Assembly (NCBI RefSeq): GCF_024204645.1
Contig: NZ_CP100351.1
Coordinates: 3,622,001-3,686,000, forward strand
Length of the DNA stretch: 64,000 nucleotides
Source of the DNA: Desulfomicrobium sp. ZS1
Lineage (GTDB): Bacteria; Desulfobacterota; Desulfovibrionia; Desulfovibrionales; Desulfomicrobiaceae
Reading direction: 5' to 3'
Shown here: positions 18,037 through 27,568 of the stretch, piece by piece
Numbering within the stretch: the first letter of the stretch is position 1
How the letters are laid out: every line of letters starts with the position of its first letter
Notes under the pieces: model-generated
Databases searched by the model: none
Told to the model about the DNA's origin: nothing
What the model saw: only the letters and a program-made list of their open reading frames with translations
Program-made: the position numbers and the translations under genes

Positions 18037-19251
18037 ATGAATAATGTTGGCATAAATAAAATTGCTGTTTTTTCTGAGTGTTATAGTCATAACCTCGGTG
18101 ATGGTGTTATCTTTGACTCAATTAGTTTTTTGTTATCGAATTTTGGGATTGAAGCAGTTCCTATTGATCTGTCTGGTCGAGAATCTTGCTCTGCGTCAAT
18201 GGTGCAAGAGATAGATGCATCTTTGTTTACTTTTGTTCGCAACGTTATGCGTGTTCCTATTAGAAGATACGGAACGCTACGTAAATTATGCTCGACAAGC
18301 AAATGGTACTTGTATGATATGCAAAAGACCCATGATCGCTGGAGTCATATTATAAAATCAGTTGATGCTGTGATTATTGGTGGGGGGCAGTTATTAACGG
18401 ACATTGATTTCGGGTTTCCCCCTAAAATTTTTAAAGTTGCAAAATTAGCTCAATATTATAAAAAGCCATTATGTATTTTAGGTTGTGGTGTAGGATCTAC
18501 CGGGTGGAGTTTAGTAGCTCGAAACATTTATGATTATGTTTTGCGTCGTGCGGAATATATTTCTGTACGCGATGAAGATTCGTTAAATATGATAAGAAAT
18601 CGGCTGCCGAGTTCTGTGAAAGTTAATTTACATCCAGATGTAGCATTTATGATAAACCAGTTCCAAAATTACAGTTTAAACTTATCTGATAATAAGGTTG
18701 TAGGTTTTAATTTTCAGCCTTTGTTAAATTTTAAAAAGTTTTTGCCCAGTTTTAATTCATTATCTAATGATACATATTTAAATTTGTGGGTTAGGCTTAT
18801 TCAGGGCGCTTGTGTCGCAGGTTATCGTCCTGTAATAGTAACAAATGGCCACCCTTTAGACTATGAAACTGCTCGTTCTGTTGTAGATAGGTTGAACGCG
18901 TCTGGCTTTCAAGTCGTTCTTGCTGACAGACCGTTGTCTTCAGAAGCATTAATTAGGCAACTAGCGGATTTGCCTAATTTGTTGTGTACGCGTATGCATG
19001 CTGGAATTATTTCGTATTGTCTTGGAAACAAAGTAATACCGATATCGTGGGATCCAAAAGTTGTAGGCGTTTGGAGTAACGTTGGATTGGAAGACTTAGT
19101 AGTTTCCGCCGAAGATCTTTTTATACGTGAATGGAATTATTTTGAAAATATATTTGACAATTTTGTGCATAGTCCCAAAATATTGGAATGTGCGCAAAAA
19201 AAAATATTATCTGCAATGAGTGATTGTGTTCAAATTTTGAAAAAATCATAA
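18037..19251 (+). CDS. Polysaccharide pyruvyl transferase family protein
   Basis: 404 residues of the CsaB/WcaK-type family: HNLGDGVIFDSISFLL near the N-terminus, VIIGGGQLLTDIDF, and the C-terminal LLCTRMHAGIISYCLGNKVIPISWDPKV block. Members transfer pyruvate as a ketal from phosphoenolpyruvate to a sugar, adding negative charge to the glycan. Some members act on other substrates, so the ketal is an inference. It lies 7 bases after the GT2 gene. Confidence 0.85.
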   Translation: MNNVGINKIAVFSECYSHNLGDGVIFDSISFLLSNFGIEAVPIDLSGRESCSASMVQEIDASLFTFVRNVMRVPIRRYGTLRKLCSTSKWYLYDMQKTHDRWSHIIKSVDAVIIGGGQLLTDIDFGFPPKIFKVAKLAQYYKKPLCILGCGVGSTGWSLVARNIYDYVLRRAEYISVRDEDSLNMIRNRLPSSVKVNLHPDVAFMINQFQNYSLNLSDNKVVGFNFQPLLNFKKFLPSFNSLSNDTYLNLWVRLIQGACVAGYRPVIVTNGHPLDYETARSVVDRLNASGFQVVLADRPLSSEALIRQLADLPNLLCTRMHAGIISYCLGNKVIPISWDPKVVGVWSNVGLEDLVVSAEDLFIREWNYFENIFDNFVHSPKILECAQKKILSAMSDCVQILKKS

Positions 19252-19952
19252 TTTTATATTTTTAAATATTTTTTGGAATTTATATGAATTGTTGTAGACC
19301 AATCTCTTTTTTTATTCCTGCTTTAAATTGTGGCGGCGCGCAAAAAGTTGTTGTCAATCTAGCAAATGCACTTGTAGATCTTACTGATAATCAAATACAT
19401 GTTGTTCTTGCGCGATGTGAGGGTGAATTTCTTGCGGGCCTTCGTTCAGAGATTATAGTTTTTGATTTAAAGACAAAGCGTGCTTCAAAATCAATTTTTG
19501 CTCTAGCTAGATATTTGAAATCAGTGCGCCCGCATGTGATCGTATCTAGTATGAGTTATGTAAATGTAGTATGTATAATTGCTTCTTTTTTAGCAGGAAA
19601 GCCGTGTAAGGTTGTTGTGAGAGAGGATAGTGTTGTTCGTCGTCCTTCAGGCGGATTTGCTGATAAATCTATGTGTTTTTTGATTCAATTTCTAATGCGA
19701 CTATTGTACCCATACGCAAATTCAGTGGTGACAATTTCAGATTCTGTTTTAAAATCTATCTTGGATTCTAAAATTAAAGTTAAAAATAAAGTTTATGTTA
19801 TTGGAAATCCTGTGTGCGTCGATAGTTCTATTGAATCAAAACGCATAATAGACGATACTGCTGAGTTATCTTTGCCTGATTTTTTTATTTGTGCAATAGG
19901 TCGGCTTACCGATGCTAAAGGTTTTGATATTTTGCTTGATGCTTTTTCTAAA

Positions 19953-19958
19953 GTAAAA
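19953..19958. repeat. Target-site duplication, left copy
   Basis: GTAAAA directly before the left inverted repeat; identical to 21,641-21,646. IS1380 elements usually duplicate 4-5 bases, so one or two of the six matching bases may be chance. Confidence 0.85.
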
Positions 19959-19977
19959 CCTAAATCCGTGAAAAAGT
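19959..19977 (+). repeat. Left terminal inverted repeat of the IS1380 element
   Basis: 19 bases starting CCTAAATCCGTG. Pairs with 21,622-21,640 with two mismatches. Confidence 0.9.
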
Positions 19978-20096
19978 TGCATTGAATATACAGTTTTGAA
20001 ACATTTTACACTTGAAATAAATCAATGATATCGGTATATTGAACTTGCTTTTCCTGAATGATTTTTAGCACCCATTGGGTGCGACAGGAGTTTGCA

Positions 20097-21449
20097 ATGC
20101 TCATCACCGATATCAAACGAAACGAAGGAAACAACATTGGCCATGTCGGTCTGGCTCTGATTAGCGAGATGGCCAGGGTTTGCGGGCTGGATACACTGGT
20201 CGACCGTCTTGGGCCTGGAAAAGCTCCGCAGATCAAGGAGCGCGAAATTTTCCGCACATTGGTCGGCCTCATGTGCCAAGGCAAAACGGATTTCGACCAT
20301 GTCCGTGAATACTACGGCGACGATTTTTTCGCGACCAGCCTTGGCCTTGGACGCGTTCCTTCCGCCGAGATTTTGCGGCAACGGTTTCAGCGGATCGCCT
20401 TGGAAACTGACCTGGATGCCCAGTTGCCCCGTTGCTCGGTCGAACTGTGGAAGAAGACCGGAATGCAGCCTGAGATCATTGATATGACCAGGGACGACAA
20501 CAAGAAAGAGCACTGGGTGCGCCTTGATATCGACGTCAGCATTTTCGACAACGCCGACACCGAGAAGGAAGGTGCCAGCGCAGCGTACGACAAGAGATTC
20601 GGCTTCGCTCCGATCTTTGCTCATCTTGGTGGCGGCTGGATGGTCAACGGCAAGCTTCGTCCCGGATCGAGCCATTCCAGTTGCGAGGGCACGGATGAGT
20701 TCATCCTGGAGAGCCTCGGGTACGCCAAGTCCATGGTGGAAGCGAACGTTCTCGTGGTCGCCGACAGCGGATTTGACAGCAAGGAGCGTCTGGAGACGCT
20801 GTGCACGCAGTCGCGCACCGGCTTCATCATCAAGCACAATCTGCGCAGGGAACCGGTGACCGGCTGGCTCGCTACTGCCAAGGAGCACGCGCAGAAAGTA
20901 GAGAATTTCGCAACGTCCCGAGAAAAAGGCCGAATCTACCGAGGCTTCGTGATGCGTGAGCTTGGCAAGAAGAAAAGTCCGGTCCGCCAGATTTTCGAGG
21001 TCACGGAAGTGTTGAGCAAGGACGGTGTGTTCATGATGATTCCAGAGGTCCGCGTCTGCGTATTGTGGACTAACCTGGAATTTGATGCCGACCAGGCTTT
21101 GAAACTGTATCGCAAGCGGGGCACCAGCGAGCAGTATCACGGGGAATTCAAGACCGAGATGGACATGGAACGCCTGCCGTCGGGCAAGTTTGCCGTGAAT
21201 GCCGCCTTCCTGCGCTTGGGCATGCTGGTCTACAACATGCTTCGGGTAGCCTCCGTGGACTTGGTTGTGGCTCGGATGCTGGGACTGAAAAAAGCCAACC
21301 GCCGAAGAACCAAGACGGTCATGCGGAGCATGATGAGCATTTGCGCCCGGATCACCCGCCATGCACGCAAGGTAATCCTGCATGTCTCCTGCCCGGAGCC
21401 ATGGTTCAAGGTGGTCTCTGACCTGTTCTATCGTCTCAAGACGGCGTAA
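20097..21449 (+). CDS. IS1380-family transposase
   Basis: 450 residues, DDE transposase of the IS4-related group. VRLDIDVSIFDNAD carries the first Asp region, VLVVADSGFDSKERL the second, and YRKRGTSEQYHGEFKTEMDM the YREK-like region with the catalytic Glu. AGGAG lies 6 bases before the ATG at 20,097. No frameshift or stop; likely active. Confidence 0.95.
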   Translation: MLITDIKRNEGNNIGHVGLALISEMARVCGLDTLVDRLGPGKAPQIKEREIFRTLVGLMCQGKTDFDHVREYYGDDFFATSLGLGRVPSAEILRQRFQRIALETDLDAQLPRCSVELWKKTGMQPEIIDMTRDDNKKEHWVRLDIDVSIFDNADTEKEGASAAYDKRFGFAPIFAHLGGGWMVNGKLRPGSSHSSCEGTDEFILESLGYAKSMVEANVLVVADSGFDSKERLETLCTQSRTGFIIKHNLRREPVTGWLATAKEHAQKVENFATSREKGRIYRGFVMRELGKKKSPVRQIFEVTEVLSKDGVFMMIPEVRVCVLWTNLEFDADQALKLYRKRGTSEQYHGEFKTEMDMERLPSGKFAVNAAFLRLGMLVYNMLRVASVDLVVARMLGLKKANRRRTKTVMRSMMSICARITRHARKVILHVSCPEPWFKVVSDLFYRLKTA

Positions 21450-21621
21450 CGAGATGGTCATTAGGCTGCATTCCTAGGAGTAGTGCGTCTGAAAACTGCA
21501 AAAAGTCGGTTCTCGGAGCTTGCGAAGCGACAATTGTCCTTCAGTTGAAAATTTTCAGGTCGAAAGTCGCCTGAATTTTCGAAAAATATGGTTGAAATTT
21601 CGAGCCAACAACGTTGGCAAC

Positions 21622-21640
21622 ACTTATTCACGGATTCAGG
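21622..21640 (-). repeat. Right terminal inverted repeat of the IS1380 element
   Basis: Reads CCTGAATCCGTG on the minus strand; matches the left end with two mismatches over 19 bases. Confidence 0.9.
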
Positions 21641-21646
21641 GTAAAA
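21641..21646. repeat. Target-site duplication, right copy
   Basis: GTAAAA directly after the right inverted repeat, same as 19,953-19,958. Confidence 0.85.
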
Positions 21647-22111
21647 AACAGAAAACTTCATTTGGTAATTGTTGGTCAAGGTGAATTGCGGGATTTTTTG
21701 TTTCATAGATCCTGTGAGTTGGGCCTCGAAAGTAGGGTTCATCTTGTTGGCTATGTTAATAATCCCGTTTCAATACTACAGAAGGCACAAGTATTTGTTT
21801 TGTCATCACGTTGGGAAGGGTTTGGCATCGCGCTTGTTGAGGCTTTAGCCGTAGGTATTCCTATTGTATCTGTTGATTGTTTCGGTGCGCCTAGAGAAAT
21901 TTTAGAAAATGGCATTCATGGTCTACTTGTCCCAAGCGAAGATCCGATAGCTCTAGCTAAGGGAATAGATATGTCTCTGTATAATCCAGTAGGTACGCGT
22001 GAGGGGCGAATCAAAAGATCATTGGATTTTTCTCCAGATAAGATTGCTAGGTTATATTTAGATCAAGTTTTGCTGCCTATAAAAGATCCTTCCAAAGACT
22101 GCTCGCACTAA

Positions 22112-22530
22112 GACAAGTATATATATTTTGTATAGTTTTTTTTATTTATTTGACGTTTTTTTTTTTGATATTCACATACTGAATATATCACATATGTAAA
22201 ATGATGCTAGTGAATTTAAAGGCGTTATTTGCTTATAAGTTTTGGTTTATGCCTGTTTAAGAGGTTGAATTTTTAATTTGAGCTTAGTTATTGGGTGGTT
22301 AGCTAGAAAGAATTGCCTTAAGTATGGGGTAATAAGCATTTATTATATAGATTGTCTTTATTTTTAAAGTAATATGTATTTGCTGAGACGTAGATGCATT
22401 TTGGATTTTGTCGTGGATATAATTTTAATTAGTTTTTAGCGATCGGTTTTGTCTTTCAACGATCTTTTATTATAAATTTTGGTCAAACTGTAGGTAAGGA
22501 GTTTTCCTGAGATCTTTGTGAGGGTGATGG
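22112..22530. other. AT-rich gap without a gene
   Basis: 419 bases, very AT-rich, with several T runs (for example at 22,130-22,170). No open frame with family features and no good hairpin terminator seen. May hold the promoter of the GT4 gene at 22,531. Confidence 0.6.
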
Positions 22531-23646
22531 ATGTTTAGAAAGAGCAATGGGCGCACTATGATCGCTTCATGTCACATTATCTCTGGCCTACAAACCGGAG
22601 GGGCCGAACGCATGCTTGTTCGGCTTTTGGAGGGCCAGTCCAACGGCCAGGTTGTGATCTGTCTCGGGAATGACGGACCGCAGGGGAGTGCTATGCGCAA
22701 AATGGGGGTGCCTGTTTATGTGTTAGGGCATCGCATCTGGAAGCTGCTGAGTTTGCTTGCCCGTTTGCATCCTGAGGTGGTAGTGGGTTGGATGTACCAC
22801 GGGAACATCGTGGCAATGGTTATGGGTTGGCTTTGGCGCAAGCCGGTGGTCTGGAACGTGCGCCATTCCGTTAACGATTTGAGCCAGGAAAAGCCAAGTT
22901 TGCGATGGGTAATCAGGGTGGGAGCTTGGTGTTCTTTATGTCCACGAACTATTGTTTACAACAGTGTAGTGGCCGCCGAGCAGCATAACGCGCTTGGTTA
23001 TGCTGCGGCAAATGCGCGAGTTTTACCGAACGGTCTCGACACGAGCGCATACTGTCCCATTCCTGAAGCCCGCAAACAACTAGTCAGTGAACAGGGCTTG
23101 TCTGCGCAATCATTTATAATTGGACACTTGGCTAGATTTCATCCGATGAAAGACCATCTTGGCTTTTTAGACTCAGCCGCGCTTTTGGCTAAATCAGCCC
23201 CTGATGTACATTTTGTTTTGGCTGGTCGTGGCGTCGACAACTGCAATATTGAATTATTATCAGCGGTCAATCGGCTAGGGCTTTCTGGAAAAGTTCAGTT
23301 GCTTGGTGAGCGAGATGATGTTGCCCGTCTATTGTCAGCCTTTCATGTATTTGTTTTGTCGTCTGCCTGGGGAGAAGGTTTTCCCAATGTGCTTCTGGAG
23401 GCAATGGCATGTGGGGTGCCTGTTGTCACGACTGATGTAGGCGATGCCCGCTTTGTTGTTCAAAATATGGGAAAGGTGGTTCCTCCTGCAGATTCAAGGA
23501 CCTTGGCTGCGGCTATGAAAGAAATGTATGACATGGATAGAGCCCAATTGAGACGGCTTGGCTTGGGCGCGCGTCAGCGGGTGGTTGAGACGTTTGATAT
23601 TCGGGATGTGGTCCAAGCTTACCATGCCACATGGGAGGTTACATGA
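22531..23646 (+). CDS. Glycosyltransferase family 4
   Basis: 371 residues, GT-B fold. The acceptor-side glycine loop is in ISGLQTGGAERMLVRLLEG; GHLARFHPMKDHLGFLDSA begins the nucleotide-sugar domain; SSAWGEGFPNVLLEAMACG holds the E-x7-E motif. Cytoplasmic face, adds a sugar to the lipid-linked glycan. GC content is higher than in the block before it, so it may belong to the older part of the locus. An internal ATG at 22,558 is an alternative start. Confidence 0.9.
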   Translation: MFRKSNGRTMIASCHIISGLQTGGAERMLVRLLEGQSNGQVVICLGNDGPQGSAMRKMGVPVYVLGHRIWKLLSLLARLHPEVVVGWMYHGNIVAMVMGWLWRKPVVWNVRHSVNDLSQEKPSLRWVIRVGAWCSLCPRTIVYNSVVAAEQHNALGYAAANARVLPNGLDTSAYCPIPEARKQLVSEQGLSAQSFIIGHLARFHPMKDHLGFLDSAALLAKSAPDVHFVLAGRGVDNCNIELLSAVNRLGLSGKVQLLGERDDVARLLSAFHVFVLSSAWGEGFPNVLLEAMACGVPVVTTDVGDARFVVQNMGKVVPPADSRTLAAAMKEMYDMDRAQLRRLGLGARQRVVETFDIRDVVQAYHATWEVT

Positions 23647-24291
23647 CGCCCGAATACTTCTGCCGGCAGTATGGAAAAAACATGAACCGTGGGGAAACCC
23701 TCAACAATTGAGTGGTCCGAAGTTATCCGGCAGGTCAATGGTGCTAATGTAGTCATTTCTGAGATCGATGGATGGATCCTGCCTTTGTGATTGGTGTTGT
23801 TACGTCAGCGTGGATTTACAACGGTAATGAATTACGTTGGAGAAGATGGTAAGACTCTTCTTTATGGTGTGGAACGCATAACAACAGCGCGGAAAATTTT
23901 GTGACAGGTCTTGGATGTGGGATTAAGATTCATAGCAGGAGAGCGTTTTCGCCCACTGCCGAATGTTTCTTCCACAGACAATCTAGCATGGGTAGAGGCT
24001 GCGGTGCTAAGCTGGCTAATTCCGGCCTTTACCCATATCAACGTAGTGCTTCAAAAATGTTGAGATTACAATGTTGTTTTCTTAAGATAGCGCGGGCAGT
24101 TTTTGCACAAACTATTTTCATTGGTTCGACTTATCTCTGATTCGATCAAGTTGATGCACAGTTTTGTGATATTGTGTGCGTTTGGTAAATATTTTTGCGT
24201 GATGCAGTTTTTATAGGGATTTAAAAAAATGAAAAATTATACAAAGTATGTCTTGTTCTTCAAGCCAAGCTGCAAATAAAAAGAGTATATT
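23647..24291. other. Gene-poor stretch, probably a decayed gene
   Basis: 645 bases between two GT4 genes. Starting with an ATGA overlap at 23,643, a 22-codon frame (MTPEYFCRQYGKN) soon stops. Plus-strand reading shows several coding-like pieces interrupted by stops and frame changes, such as GFTTVMNYVGEDGKTLLYG at about 23,815 and AWVEAAVLSWLIPAFTHINV at about 23,985. I do not recognise the family. It looks like an eroded gene of the glycan locus and not like regulatory DNA. Confidence 0.5.
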
Positions 24292-25407
24292 TTGAAGATT
24301 CTTTATTTCATTAGTGAAGACTGGTATTTTTGTTCTCATCGTTTGGGATTGGCTGTTGAGGCAAAGCGTGCTGGTTATGAAGTTGTACTCGTTACACAGG
24401 TTGATTTGCATGAAAGGCAAATTGTTGATGCAGGAGTTCGATTAATAAATTTTCCTTTTTCTAGGCGCAGCTTAAGTATTTTAGAACTAATTTTTATTGT
24501 ATGTCGACTCATATCTATATATAAGAACGAACGCCCTGATATAGTTCATCATGTTGCGGTAAAGCCTTCGCTATGTGGAACTTTAGCCGCTCGAATTTGT
24601 GGGATTGGTAAAGTTGTAAATGCATTTGCTGGCTTAGGTTGGATTTTTAGTTCTTCTAATTGGATTGCTCGGATATTAAAATTTTTGGCGATCTTTGCCA
24701 TCCGGTTATTACTTTCGCGGTCACAAATTATTGTTCAAAATCAAGATGATAAATATTATGTTGAGCGTCTTGGCTGTCGTTCTGTTAATCTTATCCGTGG
24801 CTCGGGAATTGATCTCGACGTTTTTCCAGACACCCCCGAACCGACTGGGCAGGTTGTCGTTATATTAATCGCACGAATGCTCTTCGATAAAGGTGTTTGC
24901 GAGTACGTTAATGCTGCTCAAATTTTAAAGAATCGTGGTAGAAGTGTGCGATTTTTGTTGGTTGGCGCTCCAGATAATCAAAACCCAGCGTCTATCTCCC
25001 TATATAAACTTAATGACTGGAATGAAAGTGGTGTGGTCGAATGGCTTGGGCATCGTGACGATATTCCAAAACTGTTGGCCGAGAGTCATATTGTTTGTTT
25101 GCCTTCTTATCGGGAAGGTTTGCCCAAATCACTTCTCGAAGGCTTGGCCACTGGACGGCCTATAGTTACTACCGATGTTCCTGGATGTCGCGAAACCGTT
25201 CGTGAGGGGGTTAATGGGTTTCTAGTTCCTCCCAAGGACGCCGTGGCCTTGGCGGATGCGTTAGAAAAACTTGTTTTGGACGCTGCGTTGCGCAAATCAA
25301 TGGGGCACGAATCCAGACTTATCGCGGTTTCTGAATTTTCCTCGGAGCGCATCGTTGCGGAAACTCTAGCGGTGTACACTTCGCTGATCGGAACCCACGT
25401 CGCCTGA
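24292..25407 (+). CDS. Glycosyltransferase family 4
   Basis: 371 residues, starting with TTG at 24,292 behind AAGAG; the protein begins MKILYFISEDWYFCSHRLGL, as in PglA/CapM-like transferases. VVILIARMLFDKGVCEYV opens the donor domain and PSYREGLPKSLLEGLATG holds E-x7-E. It lies 41 bases before the oligosaccharyltransferase gene, which suggests it helps to build the lipid-linked oligosaccharide used by that enzyme. Sugar specificity unknown. Confidence 0.9.
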   Translation: MKILYFISEDWYFCSHRLGLAVEAKRAGYEVVLVTQVDLHERQIVDAGVRLINFPFSRRSLSILELIFIVCRLISIYKNERPDIVHHVAVKPSLCGTLAARICGIGKVVNAFAGLGWIFSSSNWIARILKFLAIFAIRLLLSRSQIIVQNQDDKYYVERLGCRSVNLIRGSGIDLDVFPDTPEPTGQVVVILIARMLFDKGVCEYVNAAQILKNRGRSVRFLLVGAPDNQNPASISLYKLNDWNESGVVEWLGHRDDIPKLLAESHIVCLPSYREGLPKSLLEGLATGRPIVTTDVPGCRETVREGVNGFLVPPKDAVALADALEKLVLDAALRKSMGHESRLIAVSEFSSERIVAETLAVYTSLIGTHVA

Positions 25408-25448
25408 CTTGGTGTTTGTCAATTTTTTATATCTTCTCTGGAATCCCG

Positions 25449-27566
25449 ATGAACAGACCTGCACGTTTTGCCCTTTCCCTTGCCGGTGAATTCTGGCTGG
25501 CTTTGCTACTTGTGGTCTTCACAACTGTAGCCATTCGTCTAGCAGAAGTGCCCTTTTGGCAGAATCAGTCGTTTTTAGTAGACGGTGAGCGCCTCATGGC
25601 TACGCATGATGCATATACATGGCTGGCCGGGGTAAAAGATCTCGGTCGGCATGCTAACCGTGCGTTTACTTTGTTATTGAGGGGCATCTCAGAGCTTGGG
25701 TTTCCTCCCGCCGCTGTCGGGTTCTGGTCACCGATACTGTTCGTTCCTTTGTTGGCATTGCCAATATGTTTACTGTCCCGTTTTTTGCGGTTGCCTGAAG
25801 GGGGCCTCGTTTTTGGGATTTTAGTCACGTCCGGTCTGGGATTCCTGGTACGTACCCGGCTTGGTTTTTGCGATACGGATGTCATAAATTTGTTGTTCCC
25901 GATTTCCATGTACTGCTGTCTTGTCATCTGGTTGGTGATGCTCACGCGCGTAGGATCGTCTGAAGGTGCAGTAGATAGCGACAGATGGAGTTTGGCTTTG
26001 GCTTTTGGGGCCGGCGTGAGTGGTGGTTTGGCTTTGTATATATATCCTGGCAGCGCAAGCATATTGCTTCCGGCTTTGGGCATGGCCTGTATTGTCGGGG
26101 TCTTTTCCGCCAAAGATAAAGGAAGATTCTATTTTTGGGCAGGTTTACTCTTGATACTTGGAACGGCTTTCGGCGGATGGCTCGGGATGGCTCTGTCAGT
26201 TCTTGGAGTGCTGGGGTGTTTGCAGCGTCGTAGGCCGATCCCTCCAATGGCTCAGATCGCAATGCTCATCACGCTGGCTGTAGTTATTTTGTATCTGGGT
26301 GATCTGGATGGGATATTTCATAAATTGCTGCGCAAGATTTATGTTTATACCAAGATCGCAACCCCGGAAATGATGAATAACGCCACTGGAATGAAACTTC
26401 CCGATATCGCTCAGAGCGTGCGTGAAGCCCAAAATCTTGATTGGGGGCAACTCGGGCCGCGTTTGGGGGGTAATTGGGGCGTTTTTGTTCTGGGTTTGTT
26501 GGGTTTTGGTTTTGTTTGCTGGCGTCGTCCTGCGCTTTTTGTGTTTTTACCCTTTCTTGCCCTCGGTATTGCCAGTGTTAAGCTTGGCAACAGGTTCGCC
26601 ATGTACGGCACCGTGGGTATCGGTATGGGGCTAGGCTTGGGGCTGAGTGAATTCATGAGCGTGCTCAGTCAGAGCCAGGGCCGGCGCTGGATCGCGCAGT
26701 TGGTTTTGGCATGCGTGGTCTTGTGGCCCTCTGCCGTATTCATGCAGGAGGTGAGGCCCGCGCCGGTGCTGCCCAAGATCTACGCCGAGACATTTCTGGA
26801 GTTGCGTGCAAAGACACCGCCCGATTCCCTGCTTTGGCAATGGTGGGACTATGGTTACGCCGGGCAGTACTATGCCGAAAGGGCGACGTTTGGAGATGGT
26901 GGCCGGCAGTCGGGGAAGTGGCTCTATCCTCTTGCGCGGGTACACAGCGCGACCTCTCCGCGGCAAGCGAGTCAGCTGATTCGGTATTTCGGGCAAGCCA
27001 TGCTCGAAGACGGCTCGAAATACAAAGCCGACGTGCGTAAGGCGTTGTTTTCGGGCAATCCCGTCGCTGATATTCAAAAAATGAAAGTGGACCAGGCGCA
27101 AACATTTCTGTCCGAATTAATTGTCGATGACACGAATTGGCCCACGAGCGTTTCAAACTATTTCATTGTTTCCTGGGAAAACCTGCGTCTGGCCTCCTGG
27201 ATAAGCTACTATGGAAACTGGGACATTGCTGCTGGAACCAGTTCTCCCGGAAAGATTCAGCAGGTGCGTGGCGAGGTACGCATGGATTCGGCTGCCGGTA
27301 CGCTTGTAGTTGGCGGCAAGTCCACACTGCTTGATTCCATGGATGTGGTTGACGAATCCGGGACAAAACATTTTGAATGGCCCAACGGGACGGGGATGCA
27401 CGTTGTTGTCAATCAGATGTCGCGGCAGGTGTTTCTGATGGATGCCAAGATATACCGGTCCATGATGGTGCAGATGCTCTTGCGCCCAGCCTTGGATTTT
27501 GCCGAGGAATTCACTCTGGTTGTGGATAACTCTCCGTGGGCCAGAGCATATAAGGTGACGAATTAG
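25449..27566 (+). CDS. pglB: STT3/PglB-family oligosaccharyltransferase
   Basis: About 705 residues. Transfers a lipid-linked oligosaccharide en bloc to Asn of periplasmic proteins. Visible: Asp54 in ATHDAYTW (first external loop), Asp142-Thr-Asp144 in FCDTDVINLLFP (the DxD of the active site), about 11-13 membrane helices over residues 10-440, and WWDYGY at 465-470 followed by GDGG, the acceptor-sequon binding motif. These match Asp56, Asp154/156 and WWDYG of Campylobacter PglB, and overall length is similar. An earlier TTG at 25,416 is possible; ATG 25,449 follows GGA. Next genes (epimerase, WecA-like, PglF-like) overlap or nearly touch, so this is one operon. Desulfovibrio PglB activity is known from the literature. 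Confidence 0.93.
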   Translation: MNRPARFALSLAGEFWLALLLVVFTTVAIRLAEVPFWQNQSFLVDGERLMATHDAYTWLAGVKDLGRHANRAFTLLLRGISELGFPPAAVGFWSPILFVPLLALPICLLSRFLRLPEGGLVFGILVTSGLGFLVRTRLGFCDTDVINLLFPISMYCCLVIWLVMLTRVGSSEGAVDSDRWSLALAFGAGVSGGLALYIYPGSASILLPALGMACIVGVFSAKDKGRFYFWAGLLLILGTAFGGWLGMALSVLGVLGCLQRRRPIPPMAQIAMLITLAVVILYLGDLDGIFHKLLRKIYVYTKIATPEMMNNATGMKLPDIAQSVREAQNLDWGQLGPRLGGNWGVFVLGLLGFGFVCWRRPALFVFLPFLALGIASVKLGNRFAMYGTVGIGMGLGLGLSEFMSVLSQSQGRRWIAQLVLACVVLWPSAVFMQEVRPAPVLPKIYAETFLELRAKTPPDSLLWQWWDYGYAGQYYAERATFGDGGRQSGKWLYPLARVHSATSPRQASQLIRYFGQAMLEDGSKYKADVRKALFSGNPVADIQKMKVDQAQTFLSELIVDDTNWPTSVSNYFIVSWENLRLASWISYYGNWDIAAGTSSPGKIQQVRGEVRMDSAAGTLVVGGKSTLLDSMDVVDESGTKHFEWPNGTGMHVVVNQMSRQVFLMDAKIYRSMMVQMLLRPALDFAEEFTLVVDNSPWARAYKVTN

Positions 27567-27568
27567 CC

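Larger units (their letters stand above)
19959..21640 (+). mobile_element. Complete insertion sequence, IS1380 family (1,682 bp)
   Basis: Ends are imperfect inverted repeats beginning CCT(A/G)AATCCGTGAA, the direct flanks are both GTAAAA, and the single transposase gene fills most of the element. Length and end sequence agree with IS1380-family elements. GC content (above 50 percent) contrasts with the AT-rich gene it interrupts. All parts look intact, so it may still move. Confidence 0.93.
19284..22111 (+). pseudogene. GT4 glycosyltransferase gene split by an IS1380-family element
   Basis: Two halves of one gene: 19,284-19,958 (225 codons, GGAQKVVVNLANALV start, to DAFSKVK) and 21,647-22,111 (NRKLHLVIVGQGELRDFL to the stop, with SSRWEGFGIALVEALAVG, the GT4 E-x7-E donor site). 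Removing the element and one GTAAAA copy joins the halves in frame to a 379-residue GT4 protein without any other lesion. The insertion therefore looks recent. As it stands the first half makes a truncated 233-residue protein without the C-terminal nucleotide-sugar domain, so one sugar may be missing from the glycan. Confidence 0.93.

Noticed and set aside
23901-24140. 79-codon open frame as a gene
   Set aside because: No family signal, no ribosome-binding site, Cys/Arg-rich out-of-frame look, inside a decayed stretch.
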